From Epiperipatus broadwayi (lineage: Eukaryota > Onychophora > Udeonychophora > Euonychophora > Peripatidae), in the NCBI GenBank assembly GCA_028023455.1, contig JAQFVV010012535.1, forward strand, positions 2,482,001 through 2,546,000: DNA of 64,000 nt. The letters run 5' to 3'. Below the pieces are notes generated by a model. The model had not been told where the DNA came from. It did not search any database and saw nothing but the letters and a program-made list of their open reading frames with translations. Position numbers and translations under genes: made by a program. Numbering within the stretch: position 1 is the first letter of the stretch; every line of letters starts with the position of its first letter. This document shows, in pieces, positions 37,620 to 49,639 of the stretch.

Positions 37620-40045
37620 ATTCAATGGAATATCAGTCATGTTGATGTAATAATTCCAAAATGTTAACCATGAAATGCAAAATTATTATTAAAAAACCAT
37701 CAAAAACTGATATGTATTTATTGTAAATTATATTTATTTCCAAATCAGTGCTTTTTTATTGTTAATAATAATCTTAATAAAATATTTAGTCCTTAATTAT
37801 AGTGTTTTTAAGTTTTAAGCGTTGTTTTTATTTTTATCAGATATTTAATGATTATTATATATTTTGAATCTATAGTAATGAGAAAAAACATTATTATTGA
37901 TTGTTTTATATAGATAGAGACTTGATTTACAAAGAATTATGGAGACCATATTGTCCTTGCTTTTTGGTTAAATCTGTATATATATTGTTAAATTAAAAAA
38001 AAAAAACCATATTATTTCAGTTTACTAGTTACCCAAGGTTAGCTTAGACATTAAGTTTTCAGGTTGTATAGCAAGGCTCTCACAGTCAGAGCATCCCAAC
38101 ATTTTTGAATTTCTGAGAAAATTTAATATAATTTTTCCTGAAGCCTTTTAATTTTATTATGCCAATTCACTATTAAAAATTATATAGTGTTTTTTTTTTT
38201 AAATAGACTTTTATTACGATTTTTTCATTATTAATCAAATGTTCTATAAATATCTCTGTCATAAATTTTATACTTTTTCCATTTATCAAAATCAATAAGT
38301 AAACATAAAAACATTTATAATTTCAACCTAACCTTTACTTGTTCATACTGAATATGGATTTTGTTTTAAGAAGATTTGTTAATAATTCAAGGTGAATTAT
38401 TCTTAATTTTTACATTAATAATTAAAAAAAATGTCGCATTTTATAATTATTATAATTTTTTTTTTAAAATACAAAGTTTAAAAAGTACATTAAGATTTTT
38501 TTAAGATTAAAAACAAAAGAATAAAAGAAAAAAAATCGTCTTTTACTATAGCATAATATTCATCATAAAGATTTTTTTTTTTTTTGTCTTTTATAATCTA
38601 AATGGAAATGATGCCATATAGTGCATGCTCACACCCACCTTTATTACTGTGAACAGCAGGACTAATGGAAAATTTATCAGTGCTTTACATATTTTATTTA
38701 TAGCATTTTTAGCCAAATTGAATCCATTATATAGCAATATTCTCTCCCCTAAACCTTTAATAACTACATTTCTTTATAAGAGACACTTTACTGAAACATT
38801 GTTGACATTTCTGAAATAAATGAAACATATTATAACATGGTTAATTAATTTCAGCATTTATTTGAGCTGGTGTTTTATTGGAGTATGAGTTTAAATTCAC
38901 ATTACATCTTCGATATTGGGTAAGTAAACATTTAACTAAAAAAAGGAAACAATTATAAATTTTTGTATAATGTAGTCAAACAGAGTTTTTTTACACACAT
39001 AAAATACACATATAAATTTTATTTATATTTTTTTACCCCTTATCAGCTTGTTGATTTCTGATCACTGGAATTATGAGCTTTTTGTATATTTGGCTCTTGA
39101 AAACATATATATATATGTAATATACAAATCAATATATATATCAAAAGACAGTACAATTTATATAAATTATATTCTTTTAGAAGTACTTTCGACTATACAC
39201 TTTGTAGTCTTTATCAACTATATAACGTTGAATAATGAAAACGAGACAACCCTTAACAATACCCATAGTTCAATTCAGATTTCCCACAATTCTGTTATCT
39301 TAACTTTTGATGACTGGCGATTCATTAACATTTGACGATTTCTTGAAATCAACATAGCCTCTTTTATTTTACGTTTATTATGACAACGATCAATTTGAAT
39401 AATTTTCATATTTTTATAATCAAATTATATTTTACGTTTATTATGACAACGTTCAATTTGAATTAGAATAATTTTCATATTTTTATAATCAAATTAAATT
39501 ATGATATAGTTATAGCAAGTAATAATAAATTAACAGTGATGAAGGTTGTATGATATTGTTTGTTCATAGCATCTTATTGCTGGTTATTTCAATATAATTT
39601 TGATAAATATTATAATATACATGCATAATCCTTGATCTTATTGTTTTCTCTGTGTGTGGTTTAATAAATAACTGGTTAAAGACAATCTGCTATGGATCAT
39701 CAGCAGTTTCATTTTGTTAAACTTAAAAGTTAAAGGTTGTTAAATCAATTTCTAGTTTAAAGAATCACTGTGGTGTAGACTAATTATAAATTATTTATAA
39801 TAATAAAAAATTGAATTAAGTTTATAACAAAAGCAAAAAGTTTTTTAAAAATAAATCATTACTGATGTATTCCTTAATATAATAAAACAAAAAAAAATAT
39901 ATATTTGATTAAATTTCAAATCTTGGTAAATTAAAAATTAACTAATAGCAACAAAGAAGAATTTTCATTCATTTTAATATATAATTTTTTATCTTTTTTT
40001 TTTTATACAGTACAGACAGGCTTTTTCATACTTGCACTTCAATAT
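37620..40045. other. AT-rich stretch, no gene seen
   Basis: Includes a near-exact local direct duplication at 39368-39426 and 39427-39495 (TTTTACGTTTATTATGACAA, then CAATTTGAAT...ATAATTTTCATATTTTTATAATC). No coding exon recognised. Confidence 0.55.
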
Positions 40046-40049
40046 GTAA

Positions 40050-40549
40050 TATATAGGGGGTTTGAAGTCAGACTTTCATACGACCCTCAACTATCCATGC
40101 TATTTCATATTGCTGACACACTTGATCACACACATGTTAGAAAGATAAATAATCACCAATATACATATTTCATGCTAAACCAGCACTCATCAGTTGGTCC
40201 AGATTACCATCTCCACACATATATACAATCAATGGTCAGCTTATATTAAGATAGCTAATCTTCATACTTTAATGAACAGGCTTCAATCCACTCCACTCCA
40301 CAATTCTTCAGCTCTCCATTTCATAGAAAATCTGATGACGGAATGCTCAAAGTCCTCATTGGAGCATTGATTGTATATATGTGTGGAGATGATAATCTGG
40401 ACCAACTGATGAGTGCTGGTTTAGCACAAAATATGTATATTGGTGATTATTTATCTTTTCAACATGTGTGTGATCAAGTATGTCAGCAGTATGAGATAGT
40501 ATGGATAGTTGAGGGTCATATAAAAGTCTGAGGTCAAACCCCCTATATA
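40050..40549. mobile_element. Complete tRNA-like fold-back element (500 bp)
   Basis: Ends TATATAGGGGGTTTGA and TCAAACCCCCTATATA are inverted. Arms of about 190 bp pair (AAAGATAAATAATCACCAATAT, AACCAGCACTCATCAGTTGG, CACACATATATACAATCA and complements). The outer part of each arm resembles a tRNA T arm: TCTGAGGTCAAACCCCC on the right arm. Its GAGTTCGAATCCC counterpart is seen in the 41.2 kb copy. The centre is ACAGGCTTCAATCCACTCC...AAAATCTGATGACGGAATGC. No protein. Confidence 0.85.
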
Positions 40550-40817
40550 GTTCATTTATTTTATAATTTTATCTTTATAATTCTTTTGAAATAATTCTAT
40601 AAGTTGAATAAAATTATTATACATGATTAGACCAATTTTATCAAATTATTAAAAATCCTTAATTAATTATGTTATTTAATCCAAAAACAGTCTGAATTAT
40701 TATTACTTGTTTTCTAAAAAAATTTTAAGAGGGTAACTAACATATAGATTAAACATTGTTAATATCTTAAAAATTTGTTAGCATATTTTTTGTATTATAG
40801 TTGATTTAAGTATTAAA

Positions 40818-41130
40818 AAGGAAATAAATCTTTACACATGCATTGTTTATTTATACTGTATGAATTTGCACACCCATCCATAATTAAGAGTTTTAAAAGT
40901 ATAAGTAAATCACCTGATCCTAGAGCCCATTCATATATAAGATAACCCTTACTTACTGTGATTAACTCAGAATTTGATTCTATTGTGTGCATGAGAATAA
41001 GTGTTAGTATATATATGAATGGGCTTTGAGATCACATGATTTACTTGTTCTTTTAAAACACTTTCTTATGATTGCATGTAAAATTCACACTTCATAAATA
41101 AACAGTGTATGTGCAAAGATTTATTTCCTT
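40818..41130. repeat. Fold-back element, about 313 bp
   Basis: Arms start AAGGAAATAAATCTTT and end AAAGATTTATTTCCTT. Internal matches include TTTTAAAAG...AAGTAAATCA and GCCCATTCATATAT. About 130 bp pair on each side around an AT-rich centre. Confidence 0.75.
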
Positions 41131-41183
41131 CTGAATAGTTACATATATATACTGCACTTGAATTACATATAGTTGATTTAATA

Positions 41184-41328
41184 CATTGTACAAGCTTAAA
41201 CCTGCATTTATATATGTAATATATGTGGGATTCGAACTCAGACTTTCACATGATCCATTACTCTCAGTGCCATCTCATATTGCTGACCGATCTGATCACA
41301 CACATGTTGAAAAGATAAATAATCACCA
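41184..41328 (-). mobile_element. Short copy of the tRNA-like family with 17-bp flanking repeats
   Basis: Contains the outer arm of the fold-back family with GAGTTCGAATCCC (B-box-like, minus strand of 41227-41239). ATATAGTTGATTTAATA occurs exactly on both sides (41167-41183 and 41329-41345), a 17-bp target-site duplication. This shows that a single arm can insert on its own, as a SINE does. Confidence 0.75.
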
Positions 41329-41345
41329 ATATAGTTGATTTAATA

Positions 41346-41946
41346 AATATGAATTTATAACATATTTTTCTTAAAGTTTATTATGACCAGCATTGCTTAA
41401 TATTTATTGCATAATTAGAAGACAATATCAAAAACACAACCTCTTCTAATAACCAATTTAGTTTACATAAAATCTTCCAAATTAATTTCAATAAAGCATA
41501 GGTTTTGGAAGACATAAATTTTGGAATGCCCCCTCTCCCCTAGGTATAACAGTTTTTCATGTTCAATCTGTTTGATATTTTTGATGTAAATAGCAACTAA
41601 TGATACTGTACCGGATGATGCCTACCTCGTAATTCATACAATCCACACAAAATATATCATGACATCAATGCCACACATTGGAATAAGGCATCAACATAAA
41701 CTCAATATCAATAACAAGAAAAAACAACAAAATTTAAAATTATTAAATTTAAGTTTAAATGAGTGAAATCAAACCAAAATCGATTATATTTCTTGATTTC
41801 TCCCTATCCAAAACTCTAATACTCTGCTAATTGGTACTACAAATTTTTAGATGGTATATCTTTGAAAGACTGAACTCAAACCTCACCTTTATGTGCCACT
41901 TTTGAGAAGTAAAAAACACTTTCAAAAAGAAAATACCACTATCATC

Positions 41947-42014
<68 letters not shown>

Positions 42015-43460
42015 ACAAATCAGTATGTCAATAAATTTTCAATAATCACATACAGAGATTACAAAAATAATAATAATTTCACACAAAGTAAGTTTCTCTT
42101 TTTTCAAATAGAACAGTGTGTTAAAAGCAAACAATAACAACAAACAAATATGTATATATATATCTACACCTCAGCATACACACAAGCATTCCAGAAATTA
42201 ATTTGGAAGAACTGTTTTAAAGTAAGAAAATCAAATAATTTATAGAGAAATAAAAAAAAATTACAAATAATAATAAAAATACAATAAAATTTATAGCAAC
42301 AAAACATAATGATAATAAATAAATAAATTTTTTTTATACCATCCAACTTTATTCTGGTTTTTTCCCATTAACAATCTCTGGTTTTAGTAACTTTTAAATG
42401 TGCTATAACTCATGACAACAAGATGGTGAGGGCTTCCCTTCTTCACAGCAAAACATAGGCACTAAAATGTTCATCATCATAAGCTAGCATCTGTGGCTAC
42501 ATGACAGCAGTATAGGAGTCTGGCTGGTGCATTAACATTGGGATTTTACTTTCTTAGCATGTTAATGATAAAATTTAAGCATTTTTATATTTCTCAGCTT
42601 TCTCTAGAAATCTTTATAATAACAACAGCAGCCAACCAAAAGTCAATCATGCAATTATGGACAGACTATAATTTAAAGCTAGGCTCAGCTCTGCATTCTT
42701 TTATAAAGTTCTCCATTGCTTTACAACTAGAATATTTCTCTTAGTTTAGCAAACCTTAACAGCCCAGCAGACAAAACATAGCAAGTAAAACAATAAACTC
42801 AAAATAGATCTCCCCATCACCTGGTGAAAATCTTTTATAGCACACCTATAGCAATACAAATTGAGTACCCCTCCTTTACTATTACAACCATTGTCTCCAA
42901 TTTCTTGGATAATTGATCATAACAAAATTGATATAGCACCTTTTTAGCTTTCAATTCTTTCATTTTCCACTCAGACTCTTTTAATTCCTCAACAAAGTTC
43001 TTTTTTATTCTAGCTTTATCATTTAGTTAAGAATAGCTGAATCTCCATTTACTGACAAATATTAAGTAACTAGTTAAATTGGTTACAGACTGGATAGTGA
43101 AAAAATCCTAAGCCTTAATAAAATCTGTTTTTTTCCAACTTTTAACTAAACATGATTTGAACACAAATCAGATGCTACTTCGGCACCACATGACTATTTC
43201 CATAAGATAAACATTTATTAATACATTCCCCAATTTTACTGGTATTTTGTGGATTAAAATAAAAAATTAAGAGAATAAATAAATAAATATACATATATAT
43301 GAAATGATGGTTATGCATTTATATTATTCAAATAGTGTAGCTCTGATGAAGACTGCTGGACAGTCGAAACTGTAAAAAAAAATAAAGAAGTTTTTAAGAA
43401 AATTTGTTTGCATTGAAATGTATATGAAAGAAGTGTTATAAGCAATACATATATATATAT
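41346..43460. other. AT-rich stretch with (CAA)n microsatellite at 41946-42013
   Basis: About 23 CAA/ACA units at 41946-42013. No gene seen. At 43341-43375 the sequence CTGATGAAGACTGCTGGACAG...TCGAAAC resembles a hammerhead half-motif but lacks the rest (see rejected items). Confidence 0.6.
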
Positions 43461-43615
43461 ATATGAAAAACAAAAACAAGTTATTCATGTAACTTGCTAT
43501 CACTTGTTATTTATGTTCAACAGATGGTGTTTTACCAAAACCACCGAACAAGTGTAAAATTTGTTTACATAAACGAAAAAAGAGTCAGAATTAACTACCT
43601 CTTTCATTTGCTCAC

Positions 43616-43661
43616 CCCCAGATCAGCTGATTTCAAGCTGGTTTGCTCTCATCAGTGAGGG
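43616..43661 (-). ncRNA. Hammerhead ribozyme-like motif B1 (type I)
   Basis: Minus strand: stem I strand CCCUCA; core CUGAUGA (consensus); stem II GAGC/GCUU (G-U, A-U, G-C, C-G) with loop AAACCA; GAAA; palindromic stem III UCAGCUGA; cleavage after UC; stem I strand UGGGG (U-A, G-C, G-U, G-C, G-C). All invariant core bases are present. Confidence 0.7.
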
Positions 43662-44032
43662 ATAGAGTATAGAAACTAGATCTAAACACTGACTCTCAAG
43701 TGTTTATGCAAAACGTTTCTATCAGTTTGCAAGCGTGGATTTTCAGACCGGTAAAGTCGTCAAACTCAGCCTAGCAAGCCAGATATTTATTTATATGGGT
43801 CTGATCTCAGTTCAGTATCACCACATAATCAAAGTCTCTGCAATATATATCATTGCAAGAAAACTTTAAAGGTACATTTATGAAAAACAAAAACAAGTTA
43901 TTCACGTAACTTGCTATCACTTGTTATTTATGTTCAACAGATGGTGTTTTACCAAAACCACCGAACAAGTGTAAAATTTGTTTATATAAACGAAAAAGGA
44001 GTCAGAATTAACTACCTCTTTCATTTGCTCAT

Positions 44033-44078
44033 CCCCAGATCAGCTGATTTCAAGCTGGTTTGCTCTCATCAGTGAGGG
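44033..44078 (-). ncRNA. Hammerhead ribozyme-like motif B2
   Basis: Identical to B1 in core, stems II and III, and stem I, one monomer (417 bp) further on. Confidence 0.7.
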
Positions 44079-44534
44079 ATAGAGTATAGAAACTAGATCT
44101 AAACACTGACTCTCAAGTGTTTATGCAAAACGTTTCTATCAGTTTGCAAGCGTGAATTTTTCAGACTGGTAAAGTTTTCAAACTCAGCCTAGCAAGCCAG
44201 ATATTTATATGGGTCTGATCTCAGTTCAGTATCACCACACAATCAAAGTCTCTGCAATATATATCATTGCAAGAAAACTTTAAAGGTACATTTATGAAAA
44301 ACAAAAACAAGTTATTCACGTAACTTTAAAGTTTTCTTGCAATGATATATATTGCAGAGACTTTGATTGTGTGGTATACCGAACTGAGATCAGACCATGT
44401 AAATATCTGGCTTGCATAAACTGAGTTTGACAGACTTAACCAGCTCTTACAAATTCACGCCTGCAAAGCTGATAGCAAACTGTTTTGCTCTAAACACTTG
44501 AGGAGTCAGTGTATAGAAACTAGATCTATACTCT

Positions 44535-44580
44535 ATCCCTCACTGATGATGCAAACCAGCTTGAAATCAGCTGATCTGGA
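44535..44580 (+). ncRNA. Hammerhead ribozyme-like motif B3, stem II damaged
   Basis: In the diverged inverted unit: core CUGAUGA and GAAA are kept and stem III is UCAGCUGA, but stem II has lost two bases (UGC/GCUU) and the stem I strand reads UGGAG. Probably inactive. Confidence 0.6.
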
Positions 44581-44969
44581 GCGTGAGCAAATGACAGACG
44601 TAGTTAAGTCTGACTCTTTTTCAGCCTATGTAAGCCAAATATTTACACTTGGTCTGATCTCGGTTTAGTACAACACATAATCTAAGTCTTGCAACATATA
44701 TTATAGCAAGTGAAAACTTTAAAGTTACATGAATAACTTGTTTTTGTTTTTCATAAATGTACCTTTAAAGTTTTCTTGCAATGATATATATTGCAGAGAC
44801 TTTGATTATGTGGTGATACTGAACTGAGATCAGACCCATATAAATATCTGGCTTGCTAGACTGAGTTTGAAGACTTTACCGGTCTGAAAAATTCACACTT
44901 GCAAACTGATAGAAACGTTTTGCATAAACACTTGAGAGTCAGTGTTTAGATATAGTTTCTATACTCTAT

Positions 44970-45015
44970 CCCTCACTGATGAGAGCAAACCAGCTTGAAA
45001 TCAGCTGATCTGGGG
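44970..45015 (+). ncRNA. Hammerhead ribozyme-like motif B4
   Basis: Inverted unit with the same sequence as B1: CCCUCA, CUGAUGA, GAGC/GCUU, GAAA, UCAGCUGA, UC, UGGGG. Confidence 0.7.
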
Positions 45016-45189
45016 TGAGCAAATGAAAGAGGTAGTTAATTCTGACTCTTTTTTCGTTTATGTAAACAATATATATATATGAAGATTTGCAAAGAAAGTG
45101 AAAAAGAAGAATAAGAGAAAAATACACGAAGATTATTTAAATCATCTAGATTAAATAGTTGATGTGGCTGTTTTATAAATACTTATTGA

Positions 45190-45925
45190 GAGCTTCAGAA
45201 AAAATTGTAAGAATTGTCAGATGAAAGCAAAGAGGTAAGACTAAAGATAAATATTAAAGAGTCTAAAATAATGATCAATGATTTATTCAGAGAAGAAAAA
45301 ATTAAAGATCTACAATACAATTATGATTCAGAAGTTAATAACTACAAATACTTTGGTCATATTATTAATACAAATAGAGATATAATAGACGAAATTAATC
45401 AAAGAATTAAACTTGGATAGAATGTTTTTATTAGAAATAACTTAGTATTGAAATAAAGTAAAATATATGTTTGAAATTTTTTTTTAATATATGTGGTTTA
45501 CAAATTTTTATATAAAACTCTGAGTTTCTTTAAAGGAAAAATAATATAGAGACTTTAGATCTCTTAATGAAGTATTGGAAAGATATATTGCATACAAAAA
45601 TAAGGAGAGGAAAAATTGAACTATGTGAATGAGATAATAAGTAGGTATTATTGACATCATTGAAAACATTAAAAAATTGAAATGGAGCTGAGCTGAATTG
45701 TTAGAGGAAATAAAAATAGATGGATAGTTGAAATCTTAAGCTAAATTCCAAGAGATTGGGAAAAACTAAGAAAAAAATCACATATGAGATGGATAGAAGA
45801 AATAAAAAAGTTTGATGGAGTAATGTAGAGAAGAGAGGCTACAGGTTGGAGAAACTGGAATTAATTTGGAAAGATTTTCATATTGAAATGAATAGATGAG
45901 TTGAAAATGATGACGATTCGTAAAG
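45190..45925 (+). pseudogene. RTE-like retrotransposon relic, RT C-terminus and 3' end
   Basis: 45214-45420 reads MSDESKEVRLKINIKESKIM, then VNNYKYFGHIINTNRDIIDEINQRIKLG, matching LSDESRKVGLKKNVKKTKVM and VNSYKYLGQNINTDENIMNEINHKIKLG in the element at 26 kb. Further on, 45745-45880 matches that element's 3' coding end (TTCCAAGAGATTG, AAAAAATCACATATGAGATGG, then TTGGAAAGATTTTCAT). It is truncated upstream of the catalytic box and full of stops. It lies just beyond array B. Confidence 0.8.
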
Positions 45926-45929
45926 AATA

Positions 45930-46960
45930 TTGATATTTTAATTTCAGAAAAATAAAGAAGAATTGAGAAAAATAAGTTGAAAAGAGTAATAAAATCTATT
46001 ATAAAAATATGAAAAATGAAATGTAATGAATTTCCACTAAAAGGAAAAAAGATAATGATGCATATTAGATGCAATTACCTTTCATAATAAAGGATAGAGG
46101 CAAGAGAACAATATATAGTTTAGGTTTGCAGTGTATGCGATTATTTCTCATTATTATAACACTATCATTTTTATCGGATTTTATTGCTATTGTTCTAAAG
46201 AGTGTGTATCTATTAACAATAATAGATACTGAGTCATTCATAATAATAAATGAGTACCAGAAAAAACTTAAGTTTTATAATAATAGTTAACAATCACTGG
46301 TAGGGGAAAAAAAACCGAACTCCGTATGCATATTTTCATCTGTGAAATCCTTCGTATACTGACACAAATTTCTACATATATATATATTTTAAATTAAAAA
46401 AAAAAACTTACAAAGGATTTGGTAAAATTAGTTTTCAAATTATCTTAACTTCACTTGGCTGTAAACATTTCATTTAATGCTCTTACAATAATTTGAAAGT
46501 ATTGTTGAAATTGAATAAAGAATACTTCAATCTTATTCTAGTAGAAATAATTTAATTTACAAATCCTTTAGTTATTATACTAATGCTTATATTCGAAAAC
46601 TACAAAATGTTGTAGTTTTAAAATAAAACAAATTAACAAACCATATATATACCTACAAACAAATATTTTCAATGGGAAATTTTCTCAACAAAAGAGTTCT
46701 TAGGCTTGTTCTGATAATCCAGATATCTACACAGTCAGCATTAGATTTGCTACTGATATATAGGTCTTTGCGAGCTAAAAACGATAGCAAAAGAAATAAT
46801 TTGGCAGTTGATAATAATATCGTAGTTACATCCTAGATTTAAAATAGACATTAGCAAGAGCCATAACTAAATGATCAGAGACACCCATGAAATGTTTTTT
46901 AATGATCATAGGGTTATAGAGAGGAAGGCAACTATAACATTTTAAAATTTGCATTAAATT
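45930..46960. other. AT-rich stretch, no gene seen
   Basis: No recognised exon or element. Confidence 0.5.
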
Positions 46961-46964
46961 CATA

Positions 46965-47302
46965 AATATAGGGAATTTGAACTCAGACTTTCAAGCAGCC
47001 GTCAACTATCCACACTATCTCAACCACTGATACATCTGACCACACACATGTAGAAAAGATAAATAATCACCAATACACCTATTTCGTGCTAAACGAGCAC
47101 TCATCAGTTGGTCCAGATTATCATCTCTTACACACATATATAATCAGTGTTCAGTTTATATTAAGATAGCAAATCTTCATACTTTAATGGACAGACTTCA
47201 ATCTACTCCAATCTTCAACTCTTCAGCCATCCATACCACTGAATATGAGATAGTGTGGATAGTTGAAGGGTACTTGAAAGCCTGAGTTCAAAGCCCCTAT
47301 AT
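46965..47302. mobile_element. tRNA-like fold-back element with truncated right arm
   Basis: The left arm is complete (TATAGGGAATTTGAACTCAG, AAAGATAAATAATCACCAATAC, CGAGCACTCATCAGTTGG) and the centre is ATGGACAGACTTCAATCTAC...CTTCAGCCATCCAT. Only the outermost part of the right arm remains (ATGAGATAGTGTGGATAGTTG, GCCTGAGTTCAAAGCCCC, TATAT). An internal deletion has removed most of one arm. Confidence 0.8.
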
Positions 47303-48170
47303 TTACAATTAGGCTCCAAGTATGTGAAGAGTGCCTGTATTTCAAATATTAAATTCATAAGAAAATAATTCAAAAACTTTTTGTCCATAAATGATCAGAA
47401 TGTGTTGTCAAGTAGGTAGAGATTTAACAGCAATAAATAATTTTCATATAAACAGATTTTGAATAAAAAATATGTCGGCTATAAATAAACTAAAAAAGGT
47501 AAAACCAGAAATGTACATTAAGCCCGAGTAATATTATTTCAAACAAACGCAATGATGCAATTATTTATTATAAAGAATATAATAATAATCAATAAAATTA
47601 TATTTAAGTAAAGTTTTAGTATAGTTTTTTTATTATATAAAATACTATTAATAACTTTAATTATAGGGAAAAAAATCACTTTAAGGCTTTAATTAATTTC
47701 AGTTAGGAAGTTTTAATATTTTTTCCCCCTATATTTTAATTTTTGCAATTTAGTTTTTATTTTGCTTAATTTATATTATTGTTAAAGAAAAAAAGAAATG
47801 ATATGTTTTATTTAATTTTTATGTAATAGTTTAAGTAATAATATTTTAAATTAGAATTTAAATATGCACAGTATAAATATAATATTTATTTGTTTCTGCT
47901 TTGATTATTATTAGGTATTGATTATTCTTTGTACATCTTCCCCAGATAACTTTATGCTCATGGATTTTTGGTTGTAATCATAGTGTATGCTCTCTGGAAT
48001 TTTTTTGCGTACTTTGAGGAGGCACAAACATTCTCCAAATACGACTGAAAATAGTAAATTTGATGCCTAATTTTGAATGAAGACATTTTGCACATTTTAG
48101 TTAAACAACAGTCAGAAAGCCAGTGATTATATCCCCTCCCCCCATTTAAAATCTGAAAAATAGCTATTGT
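47303..48170. other. AT-rich stretch, no gene seen
   Basis: No recognised exon or element. Confidence 0.5.
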
Positions 48171-48177
48171 TGTTGTT

Positions 48178-49300
48178 TTTTAAAAATGTCTAAAATTTTT
48201 TGCCACCTGTTCAATGTAATATTATTGTGACAGCACACACGCACACACAAAGTTATTATTTTGATTTCATTTGTTTATAAAAAAAAGACATTTAACACCC
48301 ATTACTTATTTATTTTTTATGTTATTTTGTAAACAAAAAGGTTATCCCATTTATTGCTTTAAAACTATCAATAATTTTTTGCCATCTCACACAAAAAATT
48401 ATTTCCTCTTCATTTTGGTCAACAGCAATCAGGAAAAAAAATTATTTGTACCCCCCCTCCATCCCCACAAACTCCACATATCAGTTTTTAATATTTATCA
48501 CTCATGCAAGCTGAAAAATCTATTAGATGTTTGATCTGAAGGTAGGTGGTGATAAACTCTCAAAAGAAAAATTGTACAATCAAACAAAATCTAATAGATG
48601 CTTGACTTAACAAAAAATAATAGTAATAAACCTTAAAAAAGACCAATTCTACAAACATCAGAATCTAGCAGGCTCATAATCTGAAAGTAGTGAGAAACTC
48701 AAAAAGTTTTATATATTAACAAATGCTCATCATCATTATGCTACCAACCTTCAACTAAAAAACAAAAAGTAAAAACAAAACTCTTACTTAATTAATAAAA
48801 GCAAGATTTCAGCAATAAACTAAAAGATTTAGATTCACTAGCACAGTTTCAAACTGTAATTCTAAACAGAAGGCAATCAACCCTTTACACATGCACCTCA
48901 CTGTTATATTCAATCAATGTTTTCTTTGTTAAATGTCAGGAAATTCTAAATTCAAGGCACAAGATAGAGACTTTGAAAAGAAAGGCCTGCCGCCTCATCT
49001 TTTGTACTTAAATTCAATTATTTGTTCATTAAAAATGTCTGAAGTTTTTTTAATGCCAGTTCAATGGAGTATTTTATAAATATTATTTTGTGTGTGTGTG
49101 TATTTTTTTAACAGCACAAATCACCTGCAATATTATTTTGATTACACACTTACAAAATTATTACTTTAACTTCATTTGGTTTCCAAAAAAAAAAAAAAAT
49201 ACACATGACACTCATTATCTATTTTTCTTTATTTTAGTTTATAAATATAAATTTAAGGGGGGGGGGGGCTTACTATTTCAAAAATTGTCTTAAGTTTTAG
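48178..49300. repeat. Pair of diverged direct repeats (about 130-190 bp) 0.87 kb apart
   Basis: AAAAATGTCTAAAATTTTTTGCC...TTCAATG...ATATTATT...ACAGCACA...TTATTTTGAT...TCATTTG (48180-48310) recurs in diverged form at about 49030-49225. Between them, 48520-48700 has about three loose copies of an 80-bp unit (AATCTATTAGATGTTTGATCTGA and variants). Homopolymers (A16, G11) interrupt the second copy. Confidence 0.6.
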
Positions 49301-49557
49301 GTTTAAAAAAAAAACAACCTATAACATACATTATTATTTTTTCTTTACTGAATACGCACAAAACATCACTTATCACTTAATATTTTCAGTAGAGTTCAAT
49401 GGCTTCTCCAGGTATATAAAAAATTCTAGAATACATTATTAAATGATTGCCGATTTATATATATATGTATATTTAATGTATATAAATAGCTCATTATCAA
49501 CAAACAGCTGCAACAACATTTGCAAATGAATAAGGCTATTCTAACTTCTTCGTCGTT

Positions 49558-49622
49558 GTCATCGTAATAGTAGTAATGGTGGTGGTGATGATGACAATGA
49601 TGATAATAATAATAGTAATACA
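49558..49622. repeat. Trinucleotide-rich microsatellite
   Basis: Interrupted GTA/ATG/GTG/ATA units (GGTGGTGGTGATGATGAC, then GATGATAATAATAATAG). Explains the Tyr/His-run frame on the minus strand, which is not a gene. Confidence 0.85.
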
Positions 49623-49639
49623 TTCCCATATATAGCATG

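Larger units (their letters stand above)
43465..45063. mobile_element. Ribozyme-bearing tandem/inverted repeat array B
   Basis: Starts in (AT)n at about 43450. Two direct monomers (anchors at 43516 and 43933, period 417 bp) are followed, from about 44325, by two inverted units, the first diverged and rearranged, the second (about 44760-45063) well preserved. It ends in (AT)n at 45064-45075. Shares with array A the CAAYAGATGG motif, AACTAGATCTAAACAC, ATATATCATTGCAAGAAAA and the AAAAACAAG end, but is clearly a different subfamily. Each unit holds a hammerhead-like motif. No protein frame. Confidence 0.8.

Noticed and set aside
41827-42018. Poly-Val frame on the minus strand
   Set aside because: Translation of the (CAA)n microsatellite.
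43341-43375. CTGATGA...GACTG/CAGTC...GAAAC resembling a hammerhead core
   Set aside because: Stem II pairs, but no UH triplet or complementary stem I/III strands lie at either side. It looks like a transposon-end hairpin rather than a ribozyme.
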